Part shown: one piece after another, positions 11,450 to 21,553 of the stretch | How positions within the stretch are numbered: the stretch's first letter is position 1 | Layout of the letters: the number at the start of each line of letters is the position of its first letter | Assembly (NCBI RefSeq): GCF_024105635.1 | Contig: NZ_WYDQ01000001.1 | Span: 1,302,001 to 1,366,000, forward strand | Reading direction: 5' to 3' | Source of the DNA: Oceanicola sp. 502str15 | GTDB lineage: Bacteria > Pseudomonadota > Alphaproteobacteria > Rhodobacterales > Rhodobacteraceae | Length of the DNA stretch: 64,000 bases | Made by a program: the position numbers and the translations under genes | The notes under the pieces: model-generated | The model's database searches: none | The model's input: only the letters and a program-made list of their open reading frames with translations | Told to the model about the DNA's origin: nothing

Positions 11450-13771
11450 TCAGTGGGTCTGATCGTGGACCTTGGCGGTCAGCTCATTCAACGAGAAGGG
11501 CTTCGGCAGAAACACCGAGTTTGGAATCAAGGCCTGCTCATTGTCAAAGCTGTCCTCTGCGTAGCCTGACACGAAGACAACCTTCACATCCGGACGCATC
11601 TCCAAGGCTTTGCGCACCCAACTCGGGCCGTCCATGCCCGGCATGATCACGTCTGTCACGAAGACATCCACTTTCAGCTCAATGTCTTCAAGCATCTTCA
11701 GCGCGTCCTCTGCGTTCTCTGCCTCCAGCACTGTGTAGCCTCTCATCCGCAAGGCCCGCGACGCAAAGGCCCTTACCGGCGCCTCATCCTCCACCAAAAG
11801 GATGACGCCTTCGCCCTCGGCGGAGTGGTCGCGCGGAACGGCGTCCGCCGTCGGGCGCGGCGCCTCCTCGGGGCGATCATGGACCGGGAGGTAGAGGGTG
11901 AAACAACTCCCCTGCCCCAGAACGGAATCCACGAAGATGTAGCCGCCCGTCTGCTTGACGATTCCATAGGCGGTCGAAAGCCCGAGGCCGGTGCCTTCGC
12001 CGGGACGCTTCGTGGTCCAGAACGGTTCGAAAACCTTGCCGATCTTGTCGGGATGGATGCCAGACCCCTCATCGGAAACGCAGACAACCACGTATCCCCC
12101 GGGCGGCACTGTTGCGCGATCCCGATGCATCTCCTCTTTCAGCACGCGCTGTTGGGTCTCCACGGTGATCGTGCCGCCCTCGGGCATGGCATCGCGTGCA
12201 TTCACCACCAGATTCATGATGACCTGCTCAAGCTGCCGCTTGTCGGCGCGGATCGAGGGCAGGTCGGGCTCGTGACTGAGGGCCAAATTCACCCGCTCTC
12301 CCACCAGTCGGTTGAGCAGATGGCCAAGATCCGAGAGGGTTTCGCGCATGTCCAAAACCTCGGGCTGGAGGTTCTGCTTTCGCGAAAACGCCAGCAGCTG
12401 GCCGACCAGACTGGCCGCGCGGTTGGCGTTCTGGTTGATCTGCACCAGATCGCCGTAATCAGGATCTCCCTGATCGTGGCGCAGCAGGAGCAGGTCGCAG
12501 TGGCCCGCGATGGCGGTCAGCAGGTTGTTGAAATCATGCGCCACACCGCCGGCAAGCTGACCGATCGCCTGCATTTTCTGGCTCTGAACAAACTGCGCCT
12601 CCAAGGTCTTCAACTCGGTGGCATCGTTCAGAACGGCCACCAGAGAGGCCTCGCCATCCTCAACCACGCGGCTGAGGGAAATCTGCAGGAAGACGTCCTG
12701 AACCGGCAGCTTGGCGCGGGCCACCTCAGGGCGCAGCGGTCCGCGGCCCTCGGCAGCCTCTGCAACCCAGTCTCGGACCGAGCGCCCAAGGCCTTCGACC
12801 AGATCCGCGAAGGACATGCCGACCAGTGCATCATGCCCCAGCAGCTCCCGCGCCAGCCGGTTGGCCATGGTCAGAGTGCCATCACGCTGGATGCGCAACA
12901 GGGCGACGGGCATATGGTCCAGCAGTTCGAGGGACGCGGTGCCATCCTGGACCGGCCGCCCCGGAACATCGGTGGATGGCAGCAGATACACCTCCCGCCG
13001 CCCGGCCTGCCCCGCGATTTCCACCACGTGGCAGCGCAGTTCGCCCACAGAGGCGGTAATGCGCTGCGGGCCGCTGATCCCGGCTTCGGACACGTCGACG
13101 ATGATGTCTTCAAGCCGCTTGGCTCGCCCGCCGATCACTCGGCGCAGCGACTCGTTCATGAACAGGACCGCGCCGGTCTTGTTGATCGTCATCATAGGAA
13201 GGCTCAGGCTTTCTGCGCCTCGGGAACCTTCACGTTCCACCATGTCTTCCATCCGCCACAGGAACCCGTCTTCCCCGAGCCGATGCACGACCAGCCTCAT
13301 ATGGCCCTTGCGGGTGACGACATCTTCAGCGGCGTGGCCCCGGGTATCGGCCCTTGTCTCGAGCCGGCGAAGCAGCGCGGCCGGATTGGCGAGCAGATCC
13401 CGCATAACCCGCGGCAGGCTCTCGCCCGCATTGACGGAAAAACGCTTGCGCGCACTGGCGTTGAAATGGGTAACGGCGCCATCAAGGTCGGTGGTGAAAC
13501 AGGGAGAACTGTCGAGCTCGGTGAAGCCTGCAACGGTTTCGGCAAGGGCCTTTTCGGCCACCGCCTGCCGCGCGCTCATCAGGCGCAGAAGCACCAGCAG
13601 GGCGGTCAGCGTTGCGCCACACGTGATGAAGATCAGCGACAGCTCAACCCCGGGCAGAACCACCCCGACAGAGACCAACACCAGAGCCAGCCCGAGAACC
13701 TGCCAAATCCTTCCCCGAAACGCCTGCGCCATTCGCGCAAGTGGTGAAGGTGTCAGCGCAGGGTGTGACAC
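11450..13771 (-). CDS. cckA: Hybrid histidine kinase CckA
   Basis: A 773-residue inner-membrane cell-cycle kinase that feeds phosphate through ChpT to CtrA. Two transmembrane helices (about 23-63) are followed by PAS-like regions, the HisKA domain with phospho-acceptor His412 (GGVAHDFNNLL), an HATPase_c domain with NARDAMPEGG and GTGLGLSTAYGI, and a receiver domain with phospho-acceptor Asp707 (VTDVIMPGMDG). The ending FLPKPFSLNELTAKV is typical of CckA. The start is GTG at 13771, supported by GGGAG 9 nt upstream; an ATG 13 codons inside has no ribosome site. In roseobacters this pathway controls motility and gene-transfer agents more than viability. Confidence 0.94.
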   Translation of the reverse strand: MSHPALTPSPLARMAQAFRGRIWQVLGLALVLVSVGVVLPGVELSLIFITCGATLTALLVLLRLMSARQAVAEKALAETVAGFTELDSSPCFTTDLDGAVTHFNASARKRFSVNAGESLPRVMRDLLANPAALLRRLETRADTRGHAAEDVVTRKGHMRLVVHRLGEDGFLWRMEDMVEREGSRGAESLSLPMMTINKTGAVLFMNESLRRVIGGRAKRLEDIIVDVSEAGISGPQRITASVGELRCHVVEIAGQAGRREVYLLPSTDVPGRPVQDGTASLELLDHMPVALLRIQRDGTLTMANRLARELLGHDALVGMSFADLVEGLGRSVRDWVAEAAEGRGPLRPEVARAKLPVQDVFLQISLSRVVEDGEASLVAVLNDATELKTLEAQFVQSQKMQAIGQLAGGVAHDFNNLLTAIAGHCDLLLLRHDQGDPDYGDLVQINQNANRAASLVGQLLAFSRKQNLQPEVLDMRETLSDLGHLLNRLVGERVNLALSHEPDLPSIRADKRQLEQVIMNLVVNARDAMPEGGTITVETQQRVLKEEMHRDRATVPPGGYVVVCVSDEGSGIHPDKIGKVFEPFWTTKRPGEGTGLGLSTAYGIVKQTGGYIFVDSVLGQGSCFTLYLPVHDRPEEAPRPTADAVPRDHSAEGEGVILLVEDEAPVRAFASRALRMRGYTVLEAENAEDALKMLEDIELKVDVFVTDVIMPGMDGPSWVRKALEMRPDVKVVFVSGYAEDSFDNEQALIPNSVFLPKPFSLNELTAKVHDQTH

Positions 13772-13867
13772 AGGTCGGAACTCCCTTTGATTCGTTGCAA
13801 AGCACCATCGCCCAAAAATCGTTAATCGGCGATTAAGACACCCGGTCTTCTGTGCATTCCTCCTACG

Positions 13868-15031
13868 TCAACTCTCTTCGGGAGGTCGCATTACGGCAAG
13901 GAAAAAACCGTCTCCGCCATCGAGCGGGGTCAGCCGCAGCGAGCTTTCCCGGGTCCAGCCGGGATGGCGGGACAGGAAGGCCGCAATCTGTGCATCGTTC
14001 TCGGCGTCCAGCAGGGAGCAGGTCATATAGGCCAGCTGCCCGCCGGGGCTGACATGGGCCACCAGCGTGTCGAGGATCCGCGCCTGTGTGGCCAGCAGGG
14101 CCTCGAGGCCAGCGCGGTCCAGCCGCCACTTGGCCTCCGGCTGTCGCCGCCAGGCACCCGAGCCCGAACAGGGCACATCGGCGACGACCAACTCGTAGGG
14201 CCCCTCCGGAGCCTCAATCGGGGCAATCCGGACCCCGGCACGGGTTGTACGAGCAGGCAGATCGTTCATCCGCAGAGGGTGGGCGTCATGCGCCACATAG
14301 GTGAGGTGCGGCGCGCGACAGGCCAGCGCAAGGCTCTTGCCGCCACCGCCCGCGCAGTAATCAAGCACACGCCCCTCCGCAGGCAGCGACAGCGCCTCGC
14401 AGATCGCCTGCGACCCGGCATCCTGCAGTTCAACCAAGCCATCGGCGAAGGCCTGGGAGTTGCGGATGCGGCGGGCGCCATCGGTCACACGCAGGGCGGT
14501 TGTCGCGAGTGGAAAGGGCTCGGCCGAAATGCCCTCAATCCCCAGTGCAGCACAGGCCGCCTCGGGGGTGGACGCCAAAGCATTGACCCTCAGGAACACA
14601 TCAGCTCTGGCCTGCATCGCCTTGAGAACGGGTGCAAAATCGTCGCCCAGCGACGACTTCAGATCGTCCGCAAGCCAGTCCGGGCAGTCCAGCGCCTGCA
14701 CACCCTCAGGCACCTCACCGGCAGCGGCTTCTGCCTCTGTCAGCACCGCAGGGGCATGGCCCACACCCGAGAACATCTCAGCCGAGTCGCGCCCCTGAGC
14801 GCGCAGCATCCCAAGCATCAGCGCCCGGCCACTCTCGCCGCCCCCCCGGGCCGAGAAGCTGCGGTGGCAGCGCAGGGCATCAAACACATGGTCGCGGATT
14901 GCCGCCCGGTCCCCGGACCCAGCAAAGCGATTGGACCGGCCCCAACGGCTCAGGGCCTGCTCAGCGGCGAGCCCTCCGGCGATGGCATCAAGCACCTGGG
15001 CGGCAGCGGCAATGCGGGCGGCGGGAGTCAT
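13868..15031 (-). CDS. RsmB-like 16S rRNA (cytosine-C5) methyltransferase
   Basis: A 387-residue RNA m5C methyltransferase of the RsmB/NOL1 family. An N-terminal NusB-like helical region (about 1-130) precedes the SAM domain with motif I VLDYCAGGGGKSLALA (about residue 216), motif IV ADVPCSGSGAWRR with the PCSG cysteine, and motif VI MTCSLLDAEND with the catalytic cysteine, both needed for m5C chemistry. GAGGT lies 6 nt before the ATG. It ends 30 nt beyond guaB in the same direction, so guaB and this gene probably form one transcript. RsmB proper modifies C967; RsmF is a less likely alternative. Confidence 0.88.
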   Translation of the reverse strand: MTPAARIAAAAQVLDAIAGGLAAEQALSRWGRSNRFAGSGDRAAIRDHVFDALRCHRSFSARGGGESGRALMLGMLRAQGRDSAEMFSGVGHAPAVLTEAEAAAGEVPEGVQALDCPDWLADDLKSSLGDDFAPVLKAMQARADVFLRVNALASTPEAACAALGIEGISAEPFPLATTALRVTDGARRIRNSQAFADGLVELQDAGSQAICEALSLPAEGRVLDYCAGGGGKSLALACRAPHLTYVAHDAHPLRMNDLPARTTRAGVRIAPIEAPEGPYELVVADVPCSGSGAWRRQPEAKWRLDRAGLEALLATQARILDTLVAHVSPGGQLAYMTCSLLDAENDAQIAAFLSRHPGWTRESSLRLTPLDGGDGFFLAVMRPPEES

Positions 15032-15061
15032 GTGTTACCTCAAGTCAGGCCCGTAACCGCC

Positions 15062-16546
<1,485 letters not shown>

Positions 16547-16617
16547 CTATTTCATGGATGCTGCAAAAGCGAAAGACCTATTGTGGCCTCCGCCTGCCCT
16601 GCCCCCGCATTTGGTGG

Positions 16618-17358
16618 TCATGGCGTGCTGGCGCGGGCTGCGAGATCGCGCAGGATGTCTTCCGGCGAAGGCCGCGCCACGGTGTCGGTGACAAAGCCCC
16701 ACGAAAACAGCCGCTCCGCCTCGTACTGACGATTGACCCGCAGGTAGAGCGGCTTCAGCTCCGCGGGCCGGATGATGCCGGTTGGCGGCAGTTCCACCAG
16801 CATGTGCAGGCCCTTCAGGTCGTCCGGCACGGGCGACGGATACCAGGCCGGCGCCTCGAAGGGCGCGCCCTCCCACCAGAAGGCGGGCAGCGACAGGAAG
16901 GCATATCTGAACCTGCCCCGCTCGGCGCGGTCGGGCGTGGGGGCGTTGAGGTTGGCGCGCGCGGTCAGCTCGCCCCTGTGGTCGATGAGCACAGGATGGA
17001 TGCTGGCAGTTTCGGCCTCTGTCACGAAGGGCAGCGCGGCAAAGTCGCAGGGGCGGCAGGTGATGCCCATATGGTTGTGATCTTCGAGGTGGATGAGCGG
17101 CCCGGGCTCCAGCACCAACCGGGCGGGCTGCGGCTCGGCGGCGGTGAGCGCAGCGTTGGTCCGGGCGCTTTCGATGCGCTGGAGCACGGGCGAAACGCAG
17201 CTTGCCGCCAGCGCGAGCGCCACCCCCGCAAGCCAACCCCACCAGCGCCGGCCGTTCACCAGCCAGATCGCCGCGCCAGCCACCCCGGCGACACCGAGGG
17301 TCAGCAGGAAGGCCGCAATGTAGGGCAGCGCCAATGCAAGGAAGAAGAAGATTGCCAT
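16618..17358 (-). CDS. Conserved-type membrane-anchored hypothetical protein
   Basis: A 246-residue protein I do not recognise. Two hydrophobic helices at the N-terminus (about 3-27 and 39-56, separated by GRRWWG) are followed by a mainly hydrophilic domain of about 190 residues containing [15 protein letters not shown] (near residue 93), a His/Cys-rich segment that could bind a metal. Coding character is good (sustained GC-rich third positions, no shadowing by a better frame). No strong ribosome site is seen before the ATG. It lies 107 nt upstream of guaB on the same strand. Confidence 0.6.
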   Translation of the reverse strand: MAIFFFLALALPYIAAFLLTLGVAGVAGAAIWLVNGRRWWGWLAGVALALAASCVSPVLQRIESARTNAALTAAEPQPARLVLEPGPLIHLEDHNHMGITCRPCDFAALPFVTEAETASIHPVLIDHRGELTARANLNAPTPDRAERGRFRYAFLSLPAFWWEGAPFEAPAWYPSPVPDDLKGLHMLVELPPTGIIRPAELKPLYLRVNRQYEAERLFSWGFVTDTVARPSPEDILRDLAARASTP

Positions 17359-17614
17359 GGTCAGCCCGCTACAGCGATTGCGGCGGGCAGATCGGGCGCT
17401 GTCGAGCGCCGATAAAACAGATCATCGCCCAGAGCGCCGATCAGAAGAGGACACCGGATCAACCCCAGCGCAAGGCGCCGCCCGCGCCCGACCTCACCAA
17501 CCGCTGGCCAGAAAATTCCCTGTCCGCCCATACACTTCCCTGCCGGATAACTCCTCGGCGGAACAATGGCTCAAGGGCGGGCGGGCCGCAAGCGAGCGGC
17601 CTGCTCCAAAGGGC

Positions 17615-18949
17615 TCAGCCCAGGTAGTCGGAGCGTTGCAGCCCGTATTTCGCCATCTTCTCGTTGAGTGTGCGGCGGGGCAGGCAAAGCTCGTCCATGA
17701 CGTTGACGATGGAGCCCTTGTGGCGGCGCATCGTGTTGTCGATCAGCATGCGCTCGAACGCCTCAACGTATTCCTTGAGCGGCTTGCCTTCGGTGGTCAT
17801 CACCGGCTGCACCTCGCCCTCGTCGTTCATCAGAAGCGAAGCGATTGTGCCCGAGCCGCGACGGGCCTGAAGCACGGCGCGCTCTGCGATGTTGATGAGC
17901 TGGCGCACGTTGCCCTGCCATGGCGCCTGCAGCAGCTGTGCCGCTTCCTGCGCCGAAACCGCCGGGGCCTCGCAGCCATATTCCTCGGCAAAGCTCTCCG
18001 AGAGGCGGGTGAACAGCATCAGGATGTCCTCGCCGCGCTGGCGCAGCGGCGGCAGCGTGATCTTCATGGCCGCCAGCCGGTAGTAGAGATCGGGGCGCAG
18101 CATGTCTTCCGAGGTCTTGCCCTGCTCCTGCAGGTTGCTCACGGCGACAATGCGGGTTTCCGCCGGGGTGCCTTGATCGTTGATGAACTGCAAGAGCCGT
18201 GCCTGCAGCGCCGGGCTGAGTGCCTCGATGTCCTCAAGGCAAAGCGTGCCGCCCCGGGCCTGCTCCACCAGCGGCAGGCGGCCGGTCTCGGAATTGCCCT
18301 CGAAGAGCTGCGCGGCCAGTTCCTCTTCGTCGAAGGCGGCGCAGGAGAGGATCACGAACTCCTTGGAGGCGCGGCTGCCCACGGCATGAAGCGCATGGGC
18401 GGCCAGCGTCTTGCCCGTGCCGGTCTCGCCGTCGATTAGCACATGGCCGTCGGCCTGGCCGAGATCCAGAATATCCTCGCGCAGCCGCTCCATCACCGGG
18501 GAGGCGCCGATCAGCTTCTTCATGATCGTGGTGCCACCGCTCAATTCGCGGCGCAGGGCGCGGGCATCAAGGCTCATCCGGCGGCGCTGGGTGGCGCGCT
18601 TGGCGAGCTGGGTCATCCGGTCGGGGTTGAAGGGCTTTTCTAGGAAGTCGAAGGCCCCCACCCGCATCGCCTCCACCGCCATTGGCACATCGCCATGGCC
18701 GGTGATCATGATGACCGGCAACGCGGAGTCCTGCGCCATCAGCTTTTTCAGCAGGGCCATACCGTCCATACCGGGCATCCGGATGTCGGAGACCACGGCG
18801 CCCGGAAAGTCGGGGCCGATGCCCTTCAGCGCCTCTTCGGCGGAAGGGTAGGTTTCAGTTTCAAAACCGGAGAGCGCCAGCCATTGGCTGATCGATTGGC
18901 GCATGTCCTGTTCGTCGTCGATGATCGCGATTTTCATAGCCTGAGCCAT
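17615..18949 (-). CDS. dctD: C4-dicarboxylate response regulator DctD, AAA+ type lacking GAFTGA
   Basis: A 444-residue response regulator paired with DctB, 21 nt downstream of it. The receiver has Asp55 (VVSDIRMPGMDG) and Lys105; the AAA+ domain has Walker A GETGTGKT (174-181) and a Walker B-like GGTLCLEDI (233-241, with the usual Asp-Glu order exchanged); a Fis-type helix-turn-helix ends the protein (LPRRTLNEKMAKYGL). The GAFTGA loop that contacts sigma-54 is replaced by FEGNSETGRLP (about 216-226). In the family this loop is required for sigma-54 activation, so this DctD probably works differently. AGGA precedes the ATG at 18949. Confidence 0.88.
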   Translation of the reverse strand: MAQAMKIAIIDDEQDMRQSISQWLALSGFETETYPSAEEALKGIGPDFPGAVVSDIRMPGMDGMALLKKLMAQDSALPVIMITGHGDVPMAVEAMRVGAFDFLEKPFNPDRMTQLAKRATQRRRMSLDARALRRELSGGTTIMKKLIGASPVMERLREDILDLGQADGHVLIDGETGTGKTLAAHALHAVGSRASKEFVILSCAAFDEEELAAQLFEGNSETGRLPLVEQARGGTLCLEDIEALSPALQARLLQFINDQGTPAETRIVAVSNLQEQGKTSEDMLRPDLYYRLAAMKITLPPLRQRGEDILMLFTRLSESFAEEYGCEAPAVSAQEAAQLLQAPWQGNVRQLINIAERAVLQARRGSGTIASLLMNDEGEVQPVMTTEGKPLKEYVEAFERMLIDNTMRRHKGSIVNVMDELCLPRRTLNEKMAKYGLQRSDYLG

Positions 18950-18970
18950 CTTGTTCCTAGGGTCCCTGCT

Positions 18971-20722
18971 CTATTCCGCCGCCGTGGCGCTGTCTTGGCG
19001 GAGGATCGGCAGTTGCAGTTCAAAAACTGCGCCACCCGCCCTTCCGTTCCGCGCCGTGAGACGTCCGCCCAACTCGTTGATGATCCCCGAGGAGATGGCA
19101 AGCCCCAGACCGACACCATCTCCGGGGGCCTTGGTGGTGTAGAAGGGCTCGAAAAGATGGTCGAGATCCTCGATCCCGTGACCATTGTCGCGCAGCGTCA
19201 AGGTGGCGGTGTCACCGGTGGCGAGGATCAGCTCCAACGCCGGCTCCGCCACGTCTCGGGTGGCGTCCAGCGCGTTGCGGAAGAGGTTCACCAGCACCTG
19301 CTCCACGCGCAGCCGATCGGCCCGGATGATCACCGGTTCCGAGGTCAGACTGCGGGTGATCGACACATGCCGCGAGCGCAGCTGCGGCTCCATCATCGAA
19401 AGGGCCGCACTCACCGCGTCCCTTAGATCAAAGGGCTCGAAGGCCACGTCGCCCTTCCGGGCATAGCTCTTGAGCTGCCGGGTGATCGCCCCCATCCGGC
19501 CGATCAGATCGTCGATGCGCTGGAACGACGAAAGTGCCTCCGCGGGGCGCTTGCGCTCCAGCAGCAGGCGGGCCCCGGCGAGGTAGGTGCGCATGGCCGC
19601 GAGCGGTTGGTTCAGCTCGTGGGAAACCGCCGCCGACATCTCGCCCAGAGCGGCCAGCTTGGAGCTCTGCGCAAGGGTCTGTTCGGCCACCTCGAGGCTC
19701 CGTTCCGCCTTCTCGCGCTCGGCGATTTCCCGCTGCAGCCGAAGGTTCAACTGGCGAAGTTCTGCCGACTCCCGAAGCGCCACCCGACGCTCCGATCTGG
19801 CCTTGCGCGACAGCCACCAAAAGGAGCCTGCCAGCAGCAGGGCAAAGCCCATGATCTCCAGCGCCAGCACCCCGTTCACCCGCTCGCGCACCGGGCTGTA
19901 GGCGGTGAAGGAGGTCATCCGCCAGCCCTGGAACGGAATGCGACCGTCGGTGCGCATCACCGCCTCCCCGAAGAGGTAGGCATCGGGCGGGATGAAGCTC
20001 CAGTCGGAGGTGGCATCGATCGCGCGCTGGATGGCCGAAGGCGCCTCCTGCTCGGCCAGCGCCTCGTTCAGCGGATGGCCGCGCCAGCGCGGTTCGGTCG
20101 ACAGGATCACCCGCCCGGTGCTGTCCGTCACCAGCACCGCATCGGAAATCCCCGACCACTGCCGCTCGAACTTGCCGAGGTCGACCTCGACCACGATCAC
20201 CCCGATGCCCTTGTTGTCATGCCGGATCAGCCGCGAGTAGGCGAACTCCATGGCGTTGTTTTCCTGCAGGTGCAGGGTGAACACGGTGCTGTCGGCGCGC
20301 TGCGCCTCGACAAAGTAGGGCGCGGCGCGGTGGTTGGAGCCCAGCAGGTTGCGGTCGGTCGAGGCCACGGCCCGGCCCGTCGTGTCGAGCATCAGGATCG
20401 ACTTGGCCCCGATCTCGTCGCGCAATTCGATCAGCCGCTGCGATGTGGTCAGAAAGTCGGCGCTGTTGAGCGCCCCGATCAGGGAGGGGTCGCGCGAGAG
20501 CAGCAGGGGCACGACCTGCGCACGCTGCAACTCCGAGATGATGTTGCCGGCATAGAGCGCCTGTCGCAGCTCCGACTGGTTTCGCGTGGTCTCTGTGAAG
20601 CGTTGGGTCAGGTAATGGTTGGTCAGCCACACCGTCACCCCTGCGAGGGCAAGGATGAACACCCAGCCGAGCCGCATGATTTTGCGGCGCAGGCTGCGCG
20701 AGGGCTTGGCGGGCTCTTTCAT
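18971..20722 (-). CDS. dctB: C4-dicarboxylate sensor histidine kinase DctB
   Basis: A 583-residue inner-membrane sensor. A transmembrane helix (about 17-36), a long periplasmic double-PDC/Cache-like sensing region (about 37-285), and a second helix (286-305) precede a coiled coil (about 310-350) and the kinase core with His368 (AAVSHELNQPLAAM), NALDATRD and GDGVGLGLAISSGI. The architecture equals rhizobial DctB, which senses succinate, malate and fumarate and controls dicarboxylate uptake. It is followed 21 nt later by dctD. No dctPQM or dctA transporter genes lie adjacent, so the target must be elsewhere. The start has only a weak ribosome site. Confidence 0.9.
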   Translation of the reverse strand: MKEPAKPSRSLRRKIMRLGWVFILALAGVTVWLTNHYLTQRFTETTRNQSELRQALYAGNIISELQRAQVVPLLLSRDPSLIGALNSADFLTTSQRLIELRDEIGAKSILMLDTTGRAVASTDRNLLGSNHRAAPYFVEAQRADSTVFTLHLQENNAMEFAYSRLIRHDNKGIGVIVVEVDLGKFERQWSGISDAVLVTDSTGRVILSTEPRWRGHPLNEALAEQEAPSAIQRAIDATSDWSFIPPDAYLFGEAVMRTDGRIPFQGWRMTSFTAYSPVRERVNGVLALEIMGFALLLAGSFWWLSRKARSERRVALRESAELRQLNLRLQREIAEREKAERSLEVAEQTLAQSSKLAALGEMSAAVSHELNQPLAAMRTYLAGARLLLERKRPAEALSSFQRIDDLIGRMGAITRQLKSYARKGDVAFEPFDLRDAVSAALSMMEPQLRSRHVSITRSLTSEPVIIRADRLRVEQVLVNLFRNALDATRDVAEPALELILATGDTATLTLRDNGHGIEDLDHLFEPFYTTKAPGDGVGLGLAISSGIINELGGRLTARNGRAGGAVFELQLPILRQDSATAAE

Positions 20723-20829
20723 GTCACAACTCTACGGCGCGACGCGGCTTTGGGGAAGATGCAGGCGCGGCGGGTGCCGCGAAGGTGAGAGACAGGCCCG
20801 TTGCCCCGTGGGGCGCCCGGGCCCGGCCC

Positions 20830-21498
20830 TCAGGCCGACACCATCGCCTCGGCGAGCCCGGCAAACATCGCCGTCCCGTCGGTGCCCCCGTGAGAGGCAT
20901 CCACCGCCCGCTCCGGGTGGGGCATCATCCCCAGCACCCTGCGGTTTTCCGAGAGCACCCCGGCAATGTCCGCCGTGGAGCCATTGGGGTTGTCGGTGTA
21001 GCGGAAGGCCACGCGGCCCTCGCTCTCCAGCGCCGCAAGGCCCTCCGGGTCGATGGTGTAGTTGCCGTCGTGATGCGCCACCGGAATCACCAGCTCGTCG
21101 CCCTGTGCATATCCGGCGGTAAAGGGGCTGTCGGGGGTCGCCACCGCCAGGCCCACGTTGCGGCAGACAAACTTCAGCCCGCCATTGCGCATCAGCACGC
21201 CCGGCAAAAGCCCGGTCTCGCAGAGCACCTGAAACCCGTTACAGATGCCCAGAACAAAGCCGCCCGCCTCGGCATGGGCCACCACCGAGCGGCAGATCGG
21301 GGAATTGGCCGCAATCGCGCCGCAGCGCAGATAGTCGCCGAAGGAAAAGCCACCCGGAATGCCCACAACGTCGATGCCGCCCGGCAATGCCGTGTCCTTG
21401 TGCCAGACCCGCGTAACCTCGAAACCGGCCTGCTCGAAGGCCACCGCAAGGTCGCGGTCGCAGTTGGAGCCGGGAAAGGTGATGACGGCGGCTTTCAT
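20830..21498 (-). CDS. purQ: Phosphoribosylformylglycinamidine synthase, glutaminase subunit
   Basis: A 222-residue class I glutamine amidotransferase that supplies ammonia to PurL in step 4 of purine synthesis. The nucleophile Cys is in [13 protein letters not shown] (about residue 85) and the His-x-Glu dyad in [10 protein letters not shown] (about residue 197); PGSNCDRD at the start is typical. AGAGGA precedes the ATG. It is a small-PurQ-type enzyme that needs PurS, encoded 3.3 kb upstream on the same strand; in related genomes purS and purQ are usually neighbours, but here two foreign-looking genes lie between. purL is not in the window. Confidence 0.97.
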   Translation of the reverse strand: MKAAVITFPGSNCDRDLAVAFEQAGFEVTRVWHKDTALPGGIDVVGIPGGFSFGDYLRCGAIAANSPICRSVVAHAEAGGFVLGICNGFQVLCETGLLPGVLMRNGGLKFVCRNVGLAVATPDSPFTAGYAQGDELVIPVAHHDGNYTIDPEGLAALESEGRVAFRYTDNPNGSTADIAGVLSENRRVLGMMPHPERAVDASHGGTDGTAMFAGLAEAMVSA

Positions 21499-21553
21499 GG
21501 GCGATTCCTCTGTGCTCGGGGGCGCTTTGGCTCCCCTTAGCCCGGATCGCGGC

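Noticed and set aside
11825..13747. 640-codon plus-strand open frame opposite cckA
   Set aside because: Antisense shadow; CckA domains on the other strand are unambiguous.
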